Below are positions 13,767 through 25,900 of a DNA stretch of 64,000 bases, piece by piece. The position numbers and the translations under genes were made by a program. Position 1 is the stretch's first letter. The number at the start of each line of letters is the position of its first letter. The notes below the pieces were generated by a model. It saw nothing but the letters and a program-made list of their open reading frames with translations, searched no databases and was not told where the DNA came from. The DNA comes from Inia geoffrensis (lineage: Eukaryota; Chordata; Mammalia; Artiodactyla; Iniidae): the NCBI GenBank assembly GCA_036417435.1, contig CM070903.1, forward strand, positions 81,523,501-81,587,500, read 5' to 3'.

Positions 13767-16700
13767 ATGGCGGGACCCCACACAGTGCAGACATCCAGAA
13801 ATGGACCACTCACAGGACCCCTGGGTCCCAGAGCTTCTCCATCCCTCCCCATCCTGCCAACACTCCATTTCCCATTTCAGTGCGGATTAGAATGGATGCT
13901 GAACAAGGCAACACAGGCCTAAGCAGTTGAAACTGTGGCGTATATAACAACCCTCCTTTTGAGGGTACACTCATCATACAAACATTATGCTGAAAAGATA
14001 ATGGGGGATTTTTTCTTTTTAGCACTTCTATGTGGACTATACTCTTCTCAAAGGAAAAATGGCTTTCATTCCAGAGACATTCACATGGTCTTAGGTAGAC
14101 CAGGTCAAAGTGGGCCCTGATTTCCACTCCACACTTCAAGTTTAAATGGGCCAGGATGCCTGTGACTTTATGACTTTAATATTTGTCCCCATTGCTACTT
14201 TCTTAACGACCATGAGTAGGTGAAACTAACAGTAACTCATATAGCATGGATTTTTAGGAAACCTAGACCTAGTCTCATGCCCAAGAGTTTCTCTTCCACC
14301 TGTACCAAACACAGGGCTGAAATTCCATCATCAGAAGATCTTTCCTCTGGGGTTTACAAATTTTGCATTTCGGAAAATTCCCTAATTAAAGTTTTTTAAA
14401 AGATAGGTATCACGCTTGAAAGCAGCAGTCCTCAGCTCTGGTGCCATGGGACATCAATGGGTCATAAATAATGATAAAGAAAGGGCTGTGGAGGGTGGGG
14501 ATCTCTGCTTCAGCCTGAACAAAATCTGGGTAGACATATCAGAGCACCCCTGCATTACATTGTGACTGCTCAGTCTATTTGCTGATAGAATGGCCTCTTG
14601 ATGAAGGTAGACTCCTGCAAAGTCGGACAATGAATGGTCCGGAGACTGCAGCGCCATCCTAGGTCAAGGGCGCCCTTGAGAGAGGAGACGGGGCAATCAC
14701 GAAAGATAAGCATCAGTTGGATCAATATTTTTAAGACCACAACGTATAACAAACAGGTCTTGTACTCCGTGTGAGAGAGGGGCTTGTAATTTAGACGGAA
14801 GGTATGATATAAACCCAAATAATTGCAATACCAGGCAACTTAAGACACATGCCTCAGAGAGCAGTGAATAAAGGGCCATGCAGGGAGAAATGAGGCAGCA
14901 GCCCTATCCAATTAGAAGAACGAGGAAAGCCTTTCAAGAAGCAGCGATGTTCGATCAAGGCCTGGAGGGCGGCCAGAGCATGAACCACAGGGTTTCCTGT
15001 GTAGGGAAAGCCGCACAGTGAGGGGTGTGTGACGCTGGAATGCAAGGGCACCGCAGGAGGGACGAAGATGAAAGTGGGGTGGGGCAGGTCAGGGGCATCC
15101 CTGGGACCTGTGGGCCAGGTGAGCTGATTGTGTGTGGTTCCCCAGGAAGCCCCAAGACTGTGTCAGTGTATCCTCAGGGCGGCAGGTCAAGAAAGACATG
15201 TCTGAAGGAAAGTAAATGGCAGGAAGAGTGACAGTGGAGACAGGGTGTGGGTGGCACAACCCAACCCAGAGACTGATGAGAATGGGAGGCCAAAGGAAAG
15301 GGGAAAGAAAGAGCGTTTTGATCCCAGAGTGTGGAAGTGGCCAGACACACTTCAGAGAAGATGATGAGACCCTTTCCCAAGCAAAGAAGATGGACTAACT
15401 GAGGAAGCAGGGTCTGGATCTAGCATCTTGGATTGTGGCAGGCAGAGCTCAAAGGGCCTTCCGAACGGGAAGCTGTCTCTAGGTCCCAGAGACACATGGC
15501 TCTTCGCCTGCCAGTGTAGACTTGGGGGGAAGGTTCACCTCTTCCCCACTCACGATACCCAAGCTGAAATGACCCTCTGTTTTCCACTATCTGTCACCCC
15601 CTGCGTCTGGTTGTAAAACCAGCTTCATCAGTGGGCAAAGTTACTTCTCTGGAGTAAAGTGGAGGCAGGCCCTCCGTCCAGACAATCTCTCTGCACCAGT
15701 GCTGGCTGCGTAGAGGCTCTCAACAGCCTGACCACCTAGCCATGTCTACGACTGACCCTGGAATCCTCCACCCAGAACTAGGTATTAGGTCTCGAGGATA
15801 ATTTGGGCAAAATAAATTGCTAGACCGAAGCTAAGGGACTCAAGAGTAATACAAAGATCCAGACACTAATCAACGGTATTTCCTAAAAAAGGGAAGAAAA
15901 ATCTGCTTAGAGACTCTGTAGGAAGATTCTTTTGAAATTGTTTATAGCTTTAGACAGTAAATATGATTGCCTCTTGTTATCATAGCGCTGACCCTTCCAT
16001 GCTTTCTCCTCAGAGTAGAAGGGCGTCTCTACCTTTGGGAGATCAAAACAAATGGGAGCGATTTGTCCAGGGGGATTGGAGACCAGGAAAACACAATAAC
16101 CAGTTCTCTTGGCGTTTGCCTTCCCTGTAGATAGGAGGTACCTACCTGCGTTTACTCCCATGCTTCATCCCTCTCCTCCACCCTGAAGGGCCTTAGAATC
16201 ATCTGTATTTTCAGTTAGATAACTCTGTTCAATCAAACATAAATTTGGAGTCCTAAAGTTAAAAACCACAATTTCTGAATAGCGTCTCAGGGCTAAATTG
16301 CCCCTATCTCTGTTTCCCGAGGTGACCAGGTAAAGTTCAGGAGGAGGGAAACTCTGGCTTTAGAATATGATCCTCTGAAATGATCAGAAGATGGACAGCT
16401 AAAGTCCACCATTACCCAGCTAATATTGATTACAGGCCGTTTTCACTAGAAAACAGATCCTAAGAACCGTAAGTCTGGTTTACTTAAAAACACACTGAGT
16501 TTAAGGTCAGGTCTGGTTCTCTGAGTGTAACTCACTGTGTGACCTTAGACCAGTCAAGTCTCCCCCCTGGGCTCATCTGTAAGTAAAGATGATGCTCTAG
16601 GTTGCCTGACTTCAGGTTCCTTTCCACCTGCGAAGTTCTGAGTCCTCTGGGATTCTTCAATTCTGGCAGAGGCTGTTTGAACTAAGATTAGGATTTCCTT

Positions 16701-19700
16701 AGACATGAGCACCATCTTCTAACAAAGGCCCCTGAAGAGACATTGACGAATTGGCTCCTCAGCCCCTGACCTGGCTCCTGGCAGACTCGTGCTGGCACCT
16801 CCCCTAAGACTTGGCTGGACTGGCAAGCTCTCCTAAGATCACCTCTGAGGAGCAGGCATCTTTGGTCTTGCCCTACAGCCAGCCCCAACGTCCAGCCACC
16901 AACAACCAGAGAAAATGAGTAGGTGAAGACTAAAAGTTGGTCCCTCCTGACCCCCCTTCTGCCTTTTGTGCCTGCAGAGAGCCAGCAGGGTGCGGCTGTG
17001 TACTCATGCAGGAGCTGGGTTTCTTTTTGTTTGTATTTTTTTATGCCAAGCTCCAAAGTGAGCACAATAATTGCTCTTACTCAGCGTGTGGTGGGGTCTG
17101 GAAGAACTGAGGGTTCTTTGGTTCATGTGAGCCAGAATTTTCTCACTGAGACATGGGCTTCATGCTTAGACAGAAGAGGATAAGAGGACTGCACAATAGA
17201 ACTGGAAGTCAAGGAAGGGGCCCTGGTGGGGAGAAGACTGGGATCTGCTTGAATCTCAGCAGACCTGCCTCTGCCCTGGAATTGACACCAGGCCAGGTGA
17301 GTTGACCACACAGTAGTCATAGATGGGAGACACCCCAGATGCAGGGCCACCATGTGCATAGACTGTAACGTTGCTCTCTGGAGTTGTGTGCAGTGTACAA
17401 GCTGCACATCGTATGAGACACGCACCAGATGGCCCCAAGAAGAAGAGGAAGGGGTAATTGAGGGGTCTCACTCTCTTCTCTCTCAGTTGTGGACTGTGGA
17501 GCCCCGGCAGAGCTGGAAAACGGACTGGTCACATTTTCCACCAGAAACAACCTTACCACATACAAATCTGAGATCAGATACTCCTGTCAGCAGCCCTACT
17601 ACAAGATGCTGCACAGTATCACAGGTGAGCCTTCCATGCTAAACCAGCGCACTCCGTCCTCACATGCTCTGGGTCTCAGGGTTAGGCTGGGGGCTGAAAC
17701 AGCCAGTCTGTAGGCCATGGTTTGGGAGGAATTGGGAAGAGAAACCCTTGGAGACATGCCTCACCTCTCCCTGCCTCAGGCCTACACCCCAAGTTAAGCT
17801 GCATGACATCCCCGTACCCACACAGACATACAGCCTCTGGCAGAGAAGGAACGCTCAAGGAGATGTGAAGGCCAGTCAGTTCTGCTTCCACCACAGACTA
17901 GCACTAAGAAAATTCTCCTAATTTCTCAAAGCCTCCAAGTCCTCCTTCCAGAAAGGGAATAATGATAGCGCTCACAGAGCTAGCGTAAGCCTCATGAGAT
18001 GGTGGGCACAAGTGTGGTTTATGAAAGGGTTTGTTAAGTGGAGAAACCGGGGCAGGGGAAGTGCGCCACAGAGAGCTGTGTGACTAATGATGAGAGGTGC
18101 CTTCCAGGGGCTGCGCAGGGCCCCGACAGGCAGGAGTCAGATTGCTCAGAGCCTTGGACACCATACTGGAGAGCATCCTGTTTATTTCTGAGGCCAGTGG
18201 GGAGCTATTGTGATTTTGAGCAGAGATGAAACGACTCCCAGTTTAGAAAGATGCTTCAAGTTACAGACAGGACTGGTTCAGAGAGAATAGCGTCAGAAAG
18301 ACTCTTTGGAAGACTTGCAATGATCCACAACAGAGTAGTGTAAAAACCCGGATCTATTTTCCATGTGCTATAAATCACCTATGTTCTCCTCCTTCTTCAA
18401 CCTTTTCTCCCTCTCCCAGATGTATATATGTGTTCTGCCCAAGGAGTCTGGATGAATGAAGTCCTGGGGAGAAGCCAGCCCACCTGCCTGCCAGGTACCT
18501 CACCCTTAAGTTCTCTGCCTCAAGGTCTCCCATGCCAGGCCCTCGGGTGCTCTGGATGTTGATGGAGTAAGGGGTGGGGAGGTCATGATCCTTCGATTGA
18601 TTTTTAAGAGATAACGTCAGAAGGGCAAAGGTCAGAAAAGCCTAGCCTCACATCTTCTCAAACCTACCAGCCTCTATGTTCAACCTGTTCTGTCACACCA
18701 GGAGCCTTCTTGCCTCTTCTCTCTGCAGTTCTTCACCCTTCCCACCAGGTTTTTCATCCCACACAGTTGGTGTTTGTACTGGCTGTGCACCAGGAAAAGT
18801 GAGAAAGTAGACACCTCGTCCTCAAGCACTCACTGTGTTTCAGAGGATGTGGAAACCAGACAAATACCAAATGACCATAGGACAGAGCATAAGGTCTTCC
18901 AAAGAGCAATGTGTTCAAGTCTTAGTGACTGCTACCTCCCCCAAGCCTGTCTACTGACCCCACTTTAAAATGAACAAAGAACGTTGTGGTAATAGGAAAT
19001 GTCCCTGGCCATCACAGCTGCTACGAGTTCCCAGAGAAGGAGGAAATTCCTGCATGTAGCTGTCTGGGAGTAAAGGGATGGGGACTGGTTAGGAAGACTT
19101 CACTTAAGAGGGCTTTAAGTCTAAGAAAGAACGCAAAGAATTCGGGAGGAGCTGAAACAGGGGAAAGGCCAACCCATCCACACTCTGCTGACCCCCATCA
19201 TCTCAGTTAGGCTTAGCCAGGAGCACACCCAAGGGCCACGGCTGGAGAAGCCTCAGAGAAGATGGGGAATGGTGGAGCTGTGGCAAACTGGAGGCCAAAC
19301 CCCCATTTTGCTAAAATACTAGGTGGGCCAAAGAAGACGGCACTGCGGCTGGATTCCATCCCAGGCAGCCATGTTGCGGTGTCTAGAAGGGGAGGAGGCA
19401 CTGAGCTGGGAGTCATGGGCCCGGGTCTTGGTCCCGCTGTTGTCTTTTCCTAATTGCAAGCTTTGGTAGGTAACCTCACCTCTCTGGGGCTAGGATTTCG
19501 TACCTCAGAAGTGAAGGAGCAGCACCAGGTGATCCCTGACATTCTATGACTCTTAATGGTCATCATCCTCTAGATTCCTACAAAGCATCTTGGATACAAT
19601 GAGTCGTGAAATTCTTTTAACACCTGGTATCGAGCAGAACGTTGTGTATCATTGAACCAGGCCAGAGAATTCTAAATTCTCCCCCACTGAAACACCAAGA

Positions 19701-22700
19701 CTGAACCCAAAGGCAAGCCAGAATGGAGAAAGCCATTTCATCTGGCATCATAATATCCCACCTTTCCAAGGAAACTGTTAAGAAAATATTATTTGCCCCT
19801 TATTTGACACATGAGAAAACTAAGGATCAGGGAGGTGTAATGATTCATCCAGGGTTACCTACAAAAAGTTAGAGGCAGAACTGGAGGATGGACTCGAGAC
19901 TTTTGATGTCAACACCAGCAATGCTGAGCCATTCTTGACTCTGCCATCCTCATGAACCCAGAATTCTCGAATATCACACTTCTGCTTTTAGGGCCCTCCC
20001 TCAGCACCTCCAGTCTTCTAGAGCCCAAATCTGACTTCAACACAGCTGAAGCTCTAGTATTTCAGGGTGAATCCTTTGCCTCAGGAAAGACTGGATGGAG
20101 AAGGGTAGCAGCCTAAAAGAATGGCCCCATTTCAATGAGCACTCTCAAAGGCTTGCTGCATCATTCAACCTCTTGAAAGGACAAGAGCGTATCAAGAAGA
20201 AAAACAGACTTTAGTGGGAAAAAAAGAAGCCAGAGTCCAGAAAAACAGGCTCCATTTCTGGCTCTGCCACTAATAACTTTGAGTATGTCACTTCCCTTCT
20301 TTGAACCTCAAGTTTTCCATCTGTAAGTTAGCTGTTCTCCAAGCTTCCCCCCCTCAGACACTCTGTGGCCTGGAGTATGCCACTGGCACCTTTGTGGGGA
20401 AAAAGGCACCATTCAGGGCTGGCTTTGCTGTGACCGTGGACTGAGCCACAGACGTGTCCCTCACCAGATGAGGGCCTATGAGCACTCAATGAGCTGTTCT
20501 GCAGGGCCAGTCACAGACCTGCCTGGAAAAGTCACTTTGTAGGCTGCTGCTTATAATTGGGAGTCTGGCCCTCAGCTCTGAAAGGCCTGCCACAGACAAT
20601 TAGCAAAAACCACCTCACGTCTGGCCTGGGGTGAACAGCAGGGTGCCTCGGGATCACGTAAGAAGCATTTGGCATCCAGAAGAAGAGCATCTGAAAAGCA
20701 TTAGGTTGCTGGAAGCCTGACCTCTCAGAGTTGCCAAGAAAACTCAAATGCTCCTTGGTCTTTAAAGGACTGCTGAAAGTATTGTAGGCCAAGGGGTGTA
20801 GCCTGGCAATTTGCAGCCAAGAGGAGGTCCACGCTCATACCAGGCTTAGCCCCCAGACCCAAGCACCCTGCTTGGAGGGGCCCTTGTGAGCTTGTTCTTA
20901 GGCAGCGGGGGGCTGGTTCTGAAGACCCTCTGCTCATGGGCCAAAGGCTTTTGGCTACAGGAGGCTGGTGGTGCATGTGCATGCTCGGGGTACAACTCAG
21001 TAGAACGAAGTTTGATCAGACCTTTCTTCTTTTCCTGAAGGTACTACGGGGTTCCCAGGTGCAATGATGGGTAGAGCAGAGCCTATGCATCATTGCTTGT
21101 AGATTATGCCACCTTTCCCTAACCTTGGATAACCTGGGCATCCCTTCACATCATGTGTCCTTTAGTCCAGAGAAGAAAAGGTTCTTTATATGTAATGAGG
21201 CACTGTGGGATACAAGGACAAGACATTCATCTTAGAATCTAGTTAAGACCCTGCTGCTCAACTTAATAGCAATGTGACCTTGGGCTAGTCATTTAACCTC
21301 TGGAGAGTTCAACTCACCTATAAAATGGGGGTGACCAGGGCAAATGAAATAAAAATCAAAGGAATTTGGAATTTAAAGGATCCTTGGAGATCATCTTGAC
21401 CAACTGCCTCATTTAGCAGATCAAAAATTGAAATCCAGAGAAGGAAATTTCCTTACCCAGAATCACACAGTACAGAGGAGAGAAAAGCCAGTTCAAGGCC
21501 CCAGGTGTCTCAGTTTCCAGTCCAGTGTTTGCTGTGACCTGCTAGACAGTATTTTAATTTCCTTCCATCTCTCAAAGCCATTGACCTGTGGTTTTCAGAA
21601 GTTTTCTAAGTACCTACAGCATTGACCACAACTGGGTTCTGAGATGCCTTTCTAGGGAAGAAAGGGGCAAAGTGACCATTGCTAGAGGTAGTCCTAGCTA
21701 AAGATGATCCAGGCCACAAGTGATCTTGGCTGGAATGGTTCAGGATGGTTAAGGCCCACATATAAAAAGGTCTGGCCCGTAGACAGCCCTGGCTACAGGA
21801 GGGTCCAACTACAGATGGGCCAGACTAGAAAGACTTAGGCCAAAGATGAGCCCACTCACAGCTTTCCCAGGCTAGCATGGCTCTGTGATGCAGAGTAGGG
21901 GCCGTGGTGGCATAATCTACAGTGGGTGAGACGTGCATTTCTTTCAGAGGGTCCCTCCACCTGGCTGACCTGACGTGTCTCTGTCCCTTGTCCCCGCTCC
22001 CTCCTTCTCCTTGCAGCGTGTGGCCAGCCCTCCCGCTCCCTGCCAAACCTGGTCAAGCGGATCATCGGGGGCCGGAATGCTGAGCCCGGCCTCTTCCCAT
22101 GGCAGGCCCTGATCGTTGTGGAGGACACCTCAAGGGTGCCCAATGACAAGTGGTTTGGGAGCGGGGCCCTGCTCTCTGAGTCCTGGATCCTCACGGCAGC
22201 CCACGTGCTACGCTCTCAGCGCAGAGACAACACAGTGACACCGGTCTCCAAGGAGCACGTCACCGTCTACCTGGGCCTGCATGACGTGCGGGACAAATCA
22301 GGGGCTGTCAACAGCTCGGCCGCCCAAGTGGTGCTCCACCCAGACTTCGACATCCAGAACTACAACCATGACATTGCTCTGGTGCAGCTGCGGGAGCCCG
22401 TGCCCCTGGGGCCTCACATCATGCCCGTCTGCCTGCCGCGGCCCGAGCCCGAAGGCCCGGCACCCCACATGCTGGGGCTGGTAGCTGGTTGGGGCATCTC
22501 CAATCCTAACGTGACGGTGGACGAGATCATCAGCAGTGGCACGCGGACCTTGTCAGACGTCCTGCAGTACGTCAAGTTACCCGTGGTGCCGCACGCCGAG
22601 TGCAAGACTAGCTACGAGTCCCGGTCAGGCAACTACAGCGTCACAGAGAACATGTTCTGTGCTGGCTACTACGAGGGTGGCAAGGACACGTGCCTGGGGG

Positions 22701-22900
22701 ACAGCGGCGGCGCCTTTGTCATCCTCGACGACTCGAGCCAGCGCTGGGTGGTCCAAGGCCTGGTGTCCTGGGGGGGCCCCGAAGAATGTGGCAGCAAGCA
22801 GGTGTATGGGGTCTACACCAAGGTCTCCAACTACGTGGACTGGGTGTGGGAGCAGATAGGCTCCCCGCAGGGCCTCGGGGAGCTCCAGGTGGAGCGGTGA
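1228..22900 (+). CDS. MASP1: MASP1, MASP-3 isoform (exons 3-8, 10-11, 12)
   Basis: Same exons as MASP-1 up to 18494, then the single protease exon 22017-22900: 1950 nt, 649 residues plus TGA. With 79 residues from exons 1-2 this is 728, the human MASP-3 length. The interdomain site is KR|IIGG. The triad is His CAC 22202-22204, Asp GAC 22370-22372 and Ser AGC 22703-22705, with the S1 Asp in [10 protein letters not shown]. From family knowledge, MASP-3 circulates largely in active form and converts pro-factor D to factor D, linking lectin and alternative pathways; loss in human causes 3MC syndrome. The fold lacks the His-loop disulfide that MASP-1 keeps: GSGALL and AAHV replace CGGSLL and AAHC. 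Confidence 0.97.
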
Positions 22901-25900
22901 GCTGCCTGATGTCCTCGGGGCGGCTGCCCTGGCCAGCCCGAGCGAGGCTGCACCACACACTCCCAAAGACGGCACACTCCATGTTACTCACGTGACCAGT
23001 GGGATGGACCATGCTGCTCCCACCCTCCCAAGACAGCCCCTGGGACCCTGAGAGGCAGCAGTGTGGTACAGGGAAAAGGCCTTACACAGGAGGCCTGGAT
23101 CGCTGGCCCTGGGCGAGTCCCTTCCCCTCTCCAGGCTTCCTTCTCCCCACAGTACAGTGAGGGAGCTAGACTGGGGCCAGTACCCCCCACTCCTCTCCCG
23201 AGTACTCACCCCAGGGGCCTCGTTCACTCCTAGTCATTTGTCAAACCCAGTGGCCCTGGTCTCACTCTTGGCGTAACTGAGCTTGGAACCGACTGTTAGA
23301 AAATGTTTCCTTGCCATGAGCTAAGTCCGTGTATTCTCCCAGCTTTGCCCTCTGGGTACATTCTGGCAGAAAACTCCTCAGGTTTGGGGAGACAGGGATG
23401 ACAGCCCGAGGCTCCTCTCTCCGAGTGTAATGCCTTGTAGTACTTTTGTCCCTGGGTTTTCTCTCCCAAAACTTCTTGCAGTCCAAGCCTTATCCCTTCT
23501 GTTCCCTGTTAAAGGAATTTCAAAGGACAAAGAGAAAGTTGGGAAGCTCTGTGGTGACGGGGGGGAGGAGAAGAGCAGTGGGAGGCTCCCCAAGCCCGTT
23601 AAATTCCCACCAACCACTCAGAGCACATCATTTGGACCCACACGTCACTCCCGAATACCAGCTGACCACATGGGTGTCCACACCTGGCACTCCAGACGAG
23701 CACGAAGCCTTCCAGCCTTGAAATGTGTCATCTGAAAAGGCTACCTGAGCCTCAGCCTCAGGTGTGGAGACTCAACTGGATTGCTTGGAGAAAGAGAAGG
23801 CTCACACCATGCTCCACTGTGCCTCTGGACAGGGAAACAGAAGAAGGAGGGCTCAGGGCATAGGAGTGACCCAGTCCCACCAGACTGCCCAGCGTGTCTG
23901 TGGTCTGAGCTCTACAGAGAACACACCCAGCATGGATGTTGAGAGGGATCCAGTCCTCCAGTTTCTAGGAGCCAGAGCCAAGAGAAGCAGGGACTTGCCC
24001 GTGAAAGACAGTGAGAAGAGAGGGAGAGACCAGAGTCCTGGGTTCTAGCCCCAGCTCTGCCCCCAACTGGCTGTGTAACCTTTGACAAATCACTTTCCCT
24101 CTCTGGGCCTCAGTTTCCCCATCTGTAAAAAGAAGGCATCAGATCCCCCTCAGGGTCCTTCCAGCTCCAGCGTTCGGTGCTTCCAATGCCAGCAGCCTCT
24201 CCCTGGCCCTCACAGGGCTGATCATCTTCCTTCTCCCCAGGCTCGCTGTCCTGGGGACTCTCCATCAGAGAAAGGAGAAGCCCTGAGAGGGATTCCAAGA
24301 AAGCAATTGGGAAGCGTCCACTTTTCCATTCGGGTCCTGGAAGCACACTCCTATGTGTATGAACAGTGCATGTAGAGGATACTATATTTTGTTTATTTTA
24401 TATCACAAGCTTCACTCCTCTGTAAGTTTCCTCTGCACTCCGTTTCTCCCATCAGGGGACTAAAGTGGAAATAAACCCTCTGTGGATAACCAACAGCCTT
24501 TGTTTTCGGGTTTGGTTATTGTTGATGTTCGTTTGTTTTGAATTTTTTTTTTTCTTTTTGCGGTACGTGGGCCTGTCACTGTTGTGGCCTCTCCTGCTGC
24601 GGAGCACAGGCTCTGGACGCGCGGGCTCAGCGGCCATGGCTCACGGGCCCAGCCTCTCTGTGGTATGTGGGATCTTCCTGGACCGGGGCACGAACCCGTG
24701 TCCCCTGCATCGGCAGGCGGACTCTCAACCACTGCACCACCAGGGAAGCCCTGTTTTGACTTTTTGAAGAAAACCTGGGCCCTCATGAAGCCAAAATCTC
24801 TCCCATTGCAGAAAAAGTACAATTTTTGTCACCTGGACATCATCCAAGAAAGGGTGTTGAGGAATGGAGTCGGTTATGGACATGTGTCCTCTTGAAGGCT
24901 GCCCGTTCCATCAGGGAAGTGCCTGCCGTTTAATTCCTTGAGTTCAAAGAGCTCGCTTGAGCACGCAAGGCAAGACCATGTGCACCTAGGTCTCACACAG
25001 GCAAAGGGAATTAACGTCATTAGAGGAGTGGAGATTGCAGTATTGTGGGAACTTAAGGAGGGGGGTGGGTTCATACAGCTGAAGAGGGTCCAGATAAATT
25101 TGCAGAGAGGTTACAAAGAACGCACTGGGAGATGGGAGAGAAGGGGAGAGGGGACAAAGATGAAGCAGGAAAGTGTGTCCTGAGTAGAGTGGGGGCAGAG
25201 GGGATGAGGGGAAGGTGGACAGAGTCTCGAAGGTCATTCTATGGTATTCTATGTGCTCTGTCCTGCAACTAGTGATTCTCTAGTTTGGGGTATATCAGAA
25301 TCACCTGGAGTGCTTGTTAGGAATGCAGATTCCTGGGTCTCACCCATGGGAAATTCTGAATCAGCAGGTTAGAGCGTGAGCAACATGCTGTGAAAAGTGG
25401 AGGGGTCGGGGAAGGACCAAGCTAGAGAGAGCGGTTGGGAAATTACAACAACCATTCTGGAGAGAGGTGGTGAAAACCCCCCAGACCTAAGGTGTGACAC
25501 TGCAGACGTGGGCGTGAGGGAGTTTGAAAACATCTAAGCACAGTGTATTGGGCAGGGCTTGGTATAAAGGCATTGTGTGAATAGTGCAGACACAGAGATG
25601 TGGAGTAACACAAGCTAATCTGTTAGTGAGGGCTCCCCATACAATGTGCTCCTGGTTTGCCTTTGTTTGGGGTTTGTATCATAGTGAAACTGTCATGCTT
25701 TTTACACTATTGAGAGCTAAAAGAATCTTACCTTATGCCTTATACTTTATATGTAGCTGATTTCAAAGATTATCATGTCTTGTATTCTATTACATTTCAG
25801 AGTTTTACTTTCCTCTAGATATTTGGACTTTATGTTGTGACATATTGAGACACAGGTGTCATGACGTTGCACGGAGAGCACATTGTGACATTACTCTCTG

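Larger units (their letters stand above)
22901..24495 (+). other. MASP1: MASP-3 3' UTR
   Basis: About 1.6 kb between the stop codon and an AATAAA at 24470-24475 followed by a strongly GU-rich stretch. A MIR fragment is embedded at about 24035-24170. A CHR SINE begins about 65 bases after the signal. The cleavage point is inferred. Confidence 0.75.

Noticed and set aside
22625..22975. Open frames on the minus strand across the MASP-3 exon
   Set aside because: Shadow frames in GC-rich coding DNA; the plus-strand protease is unambiguous.
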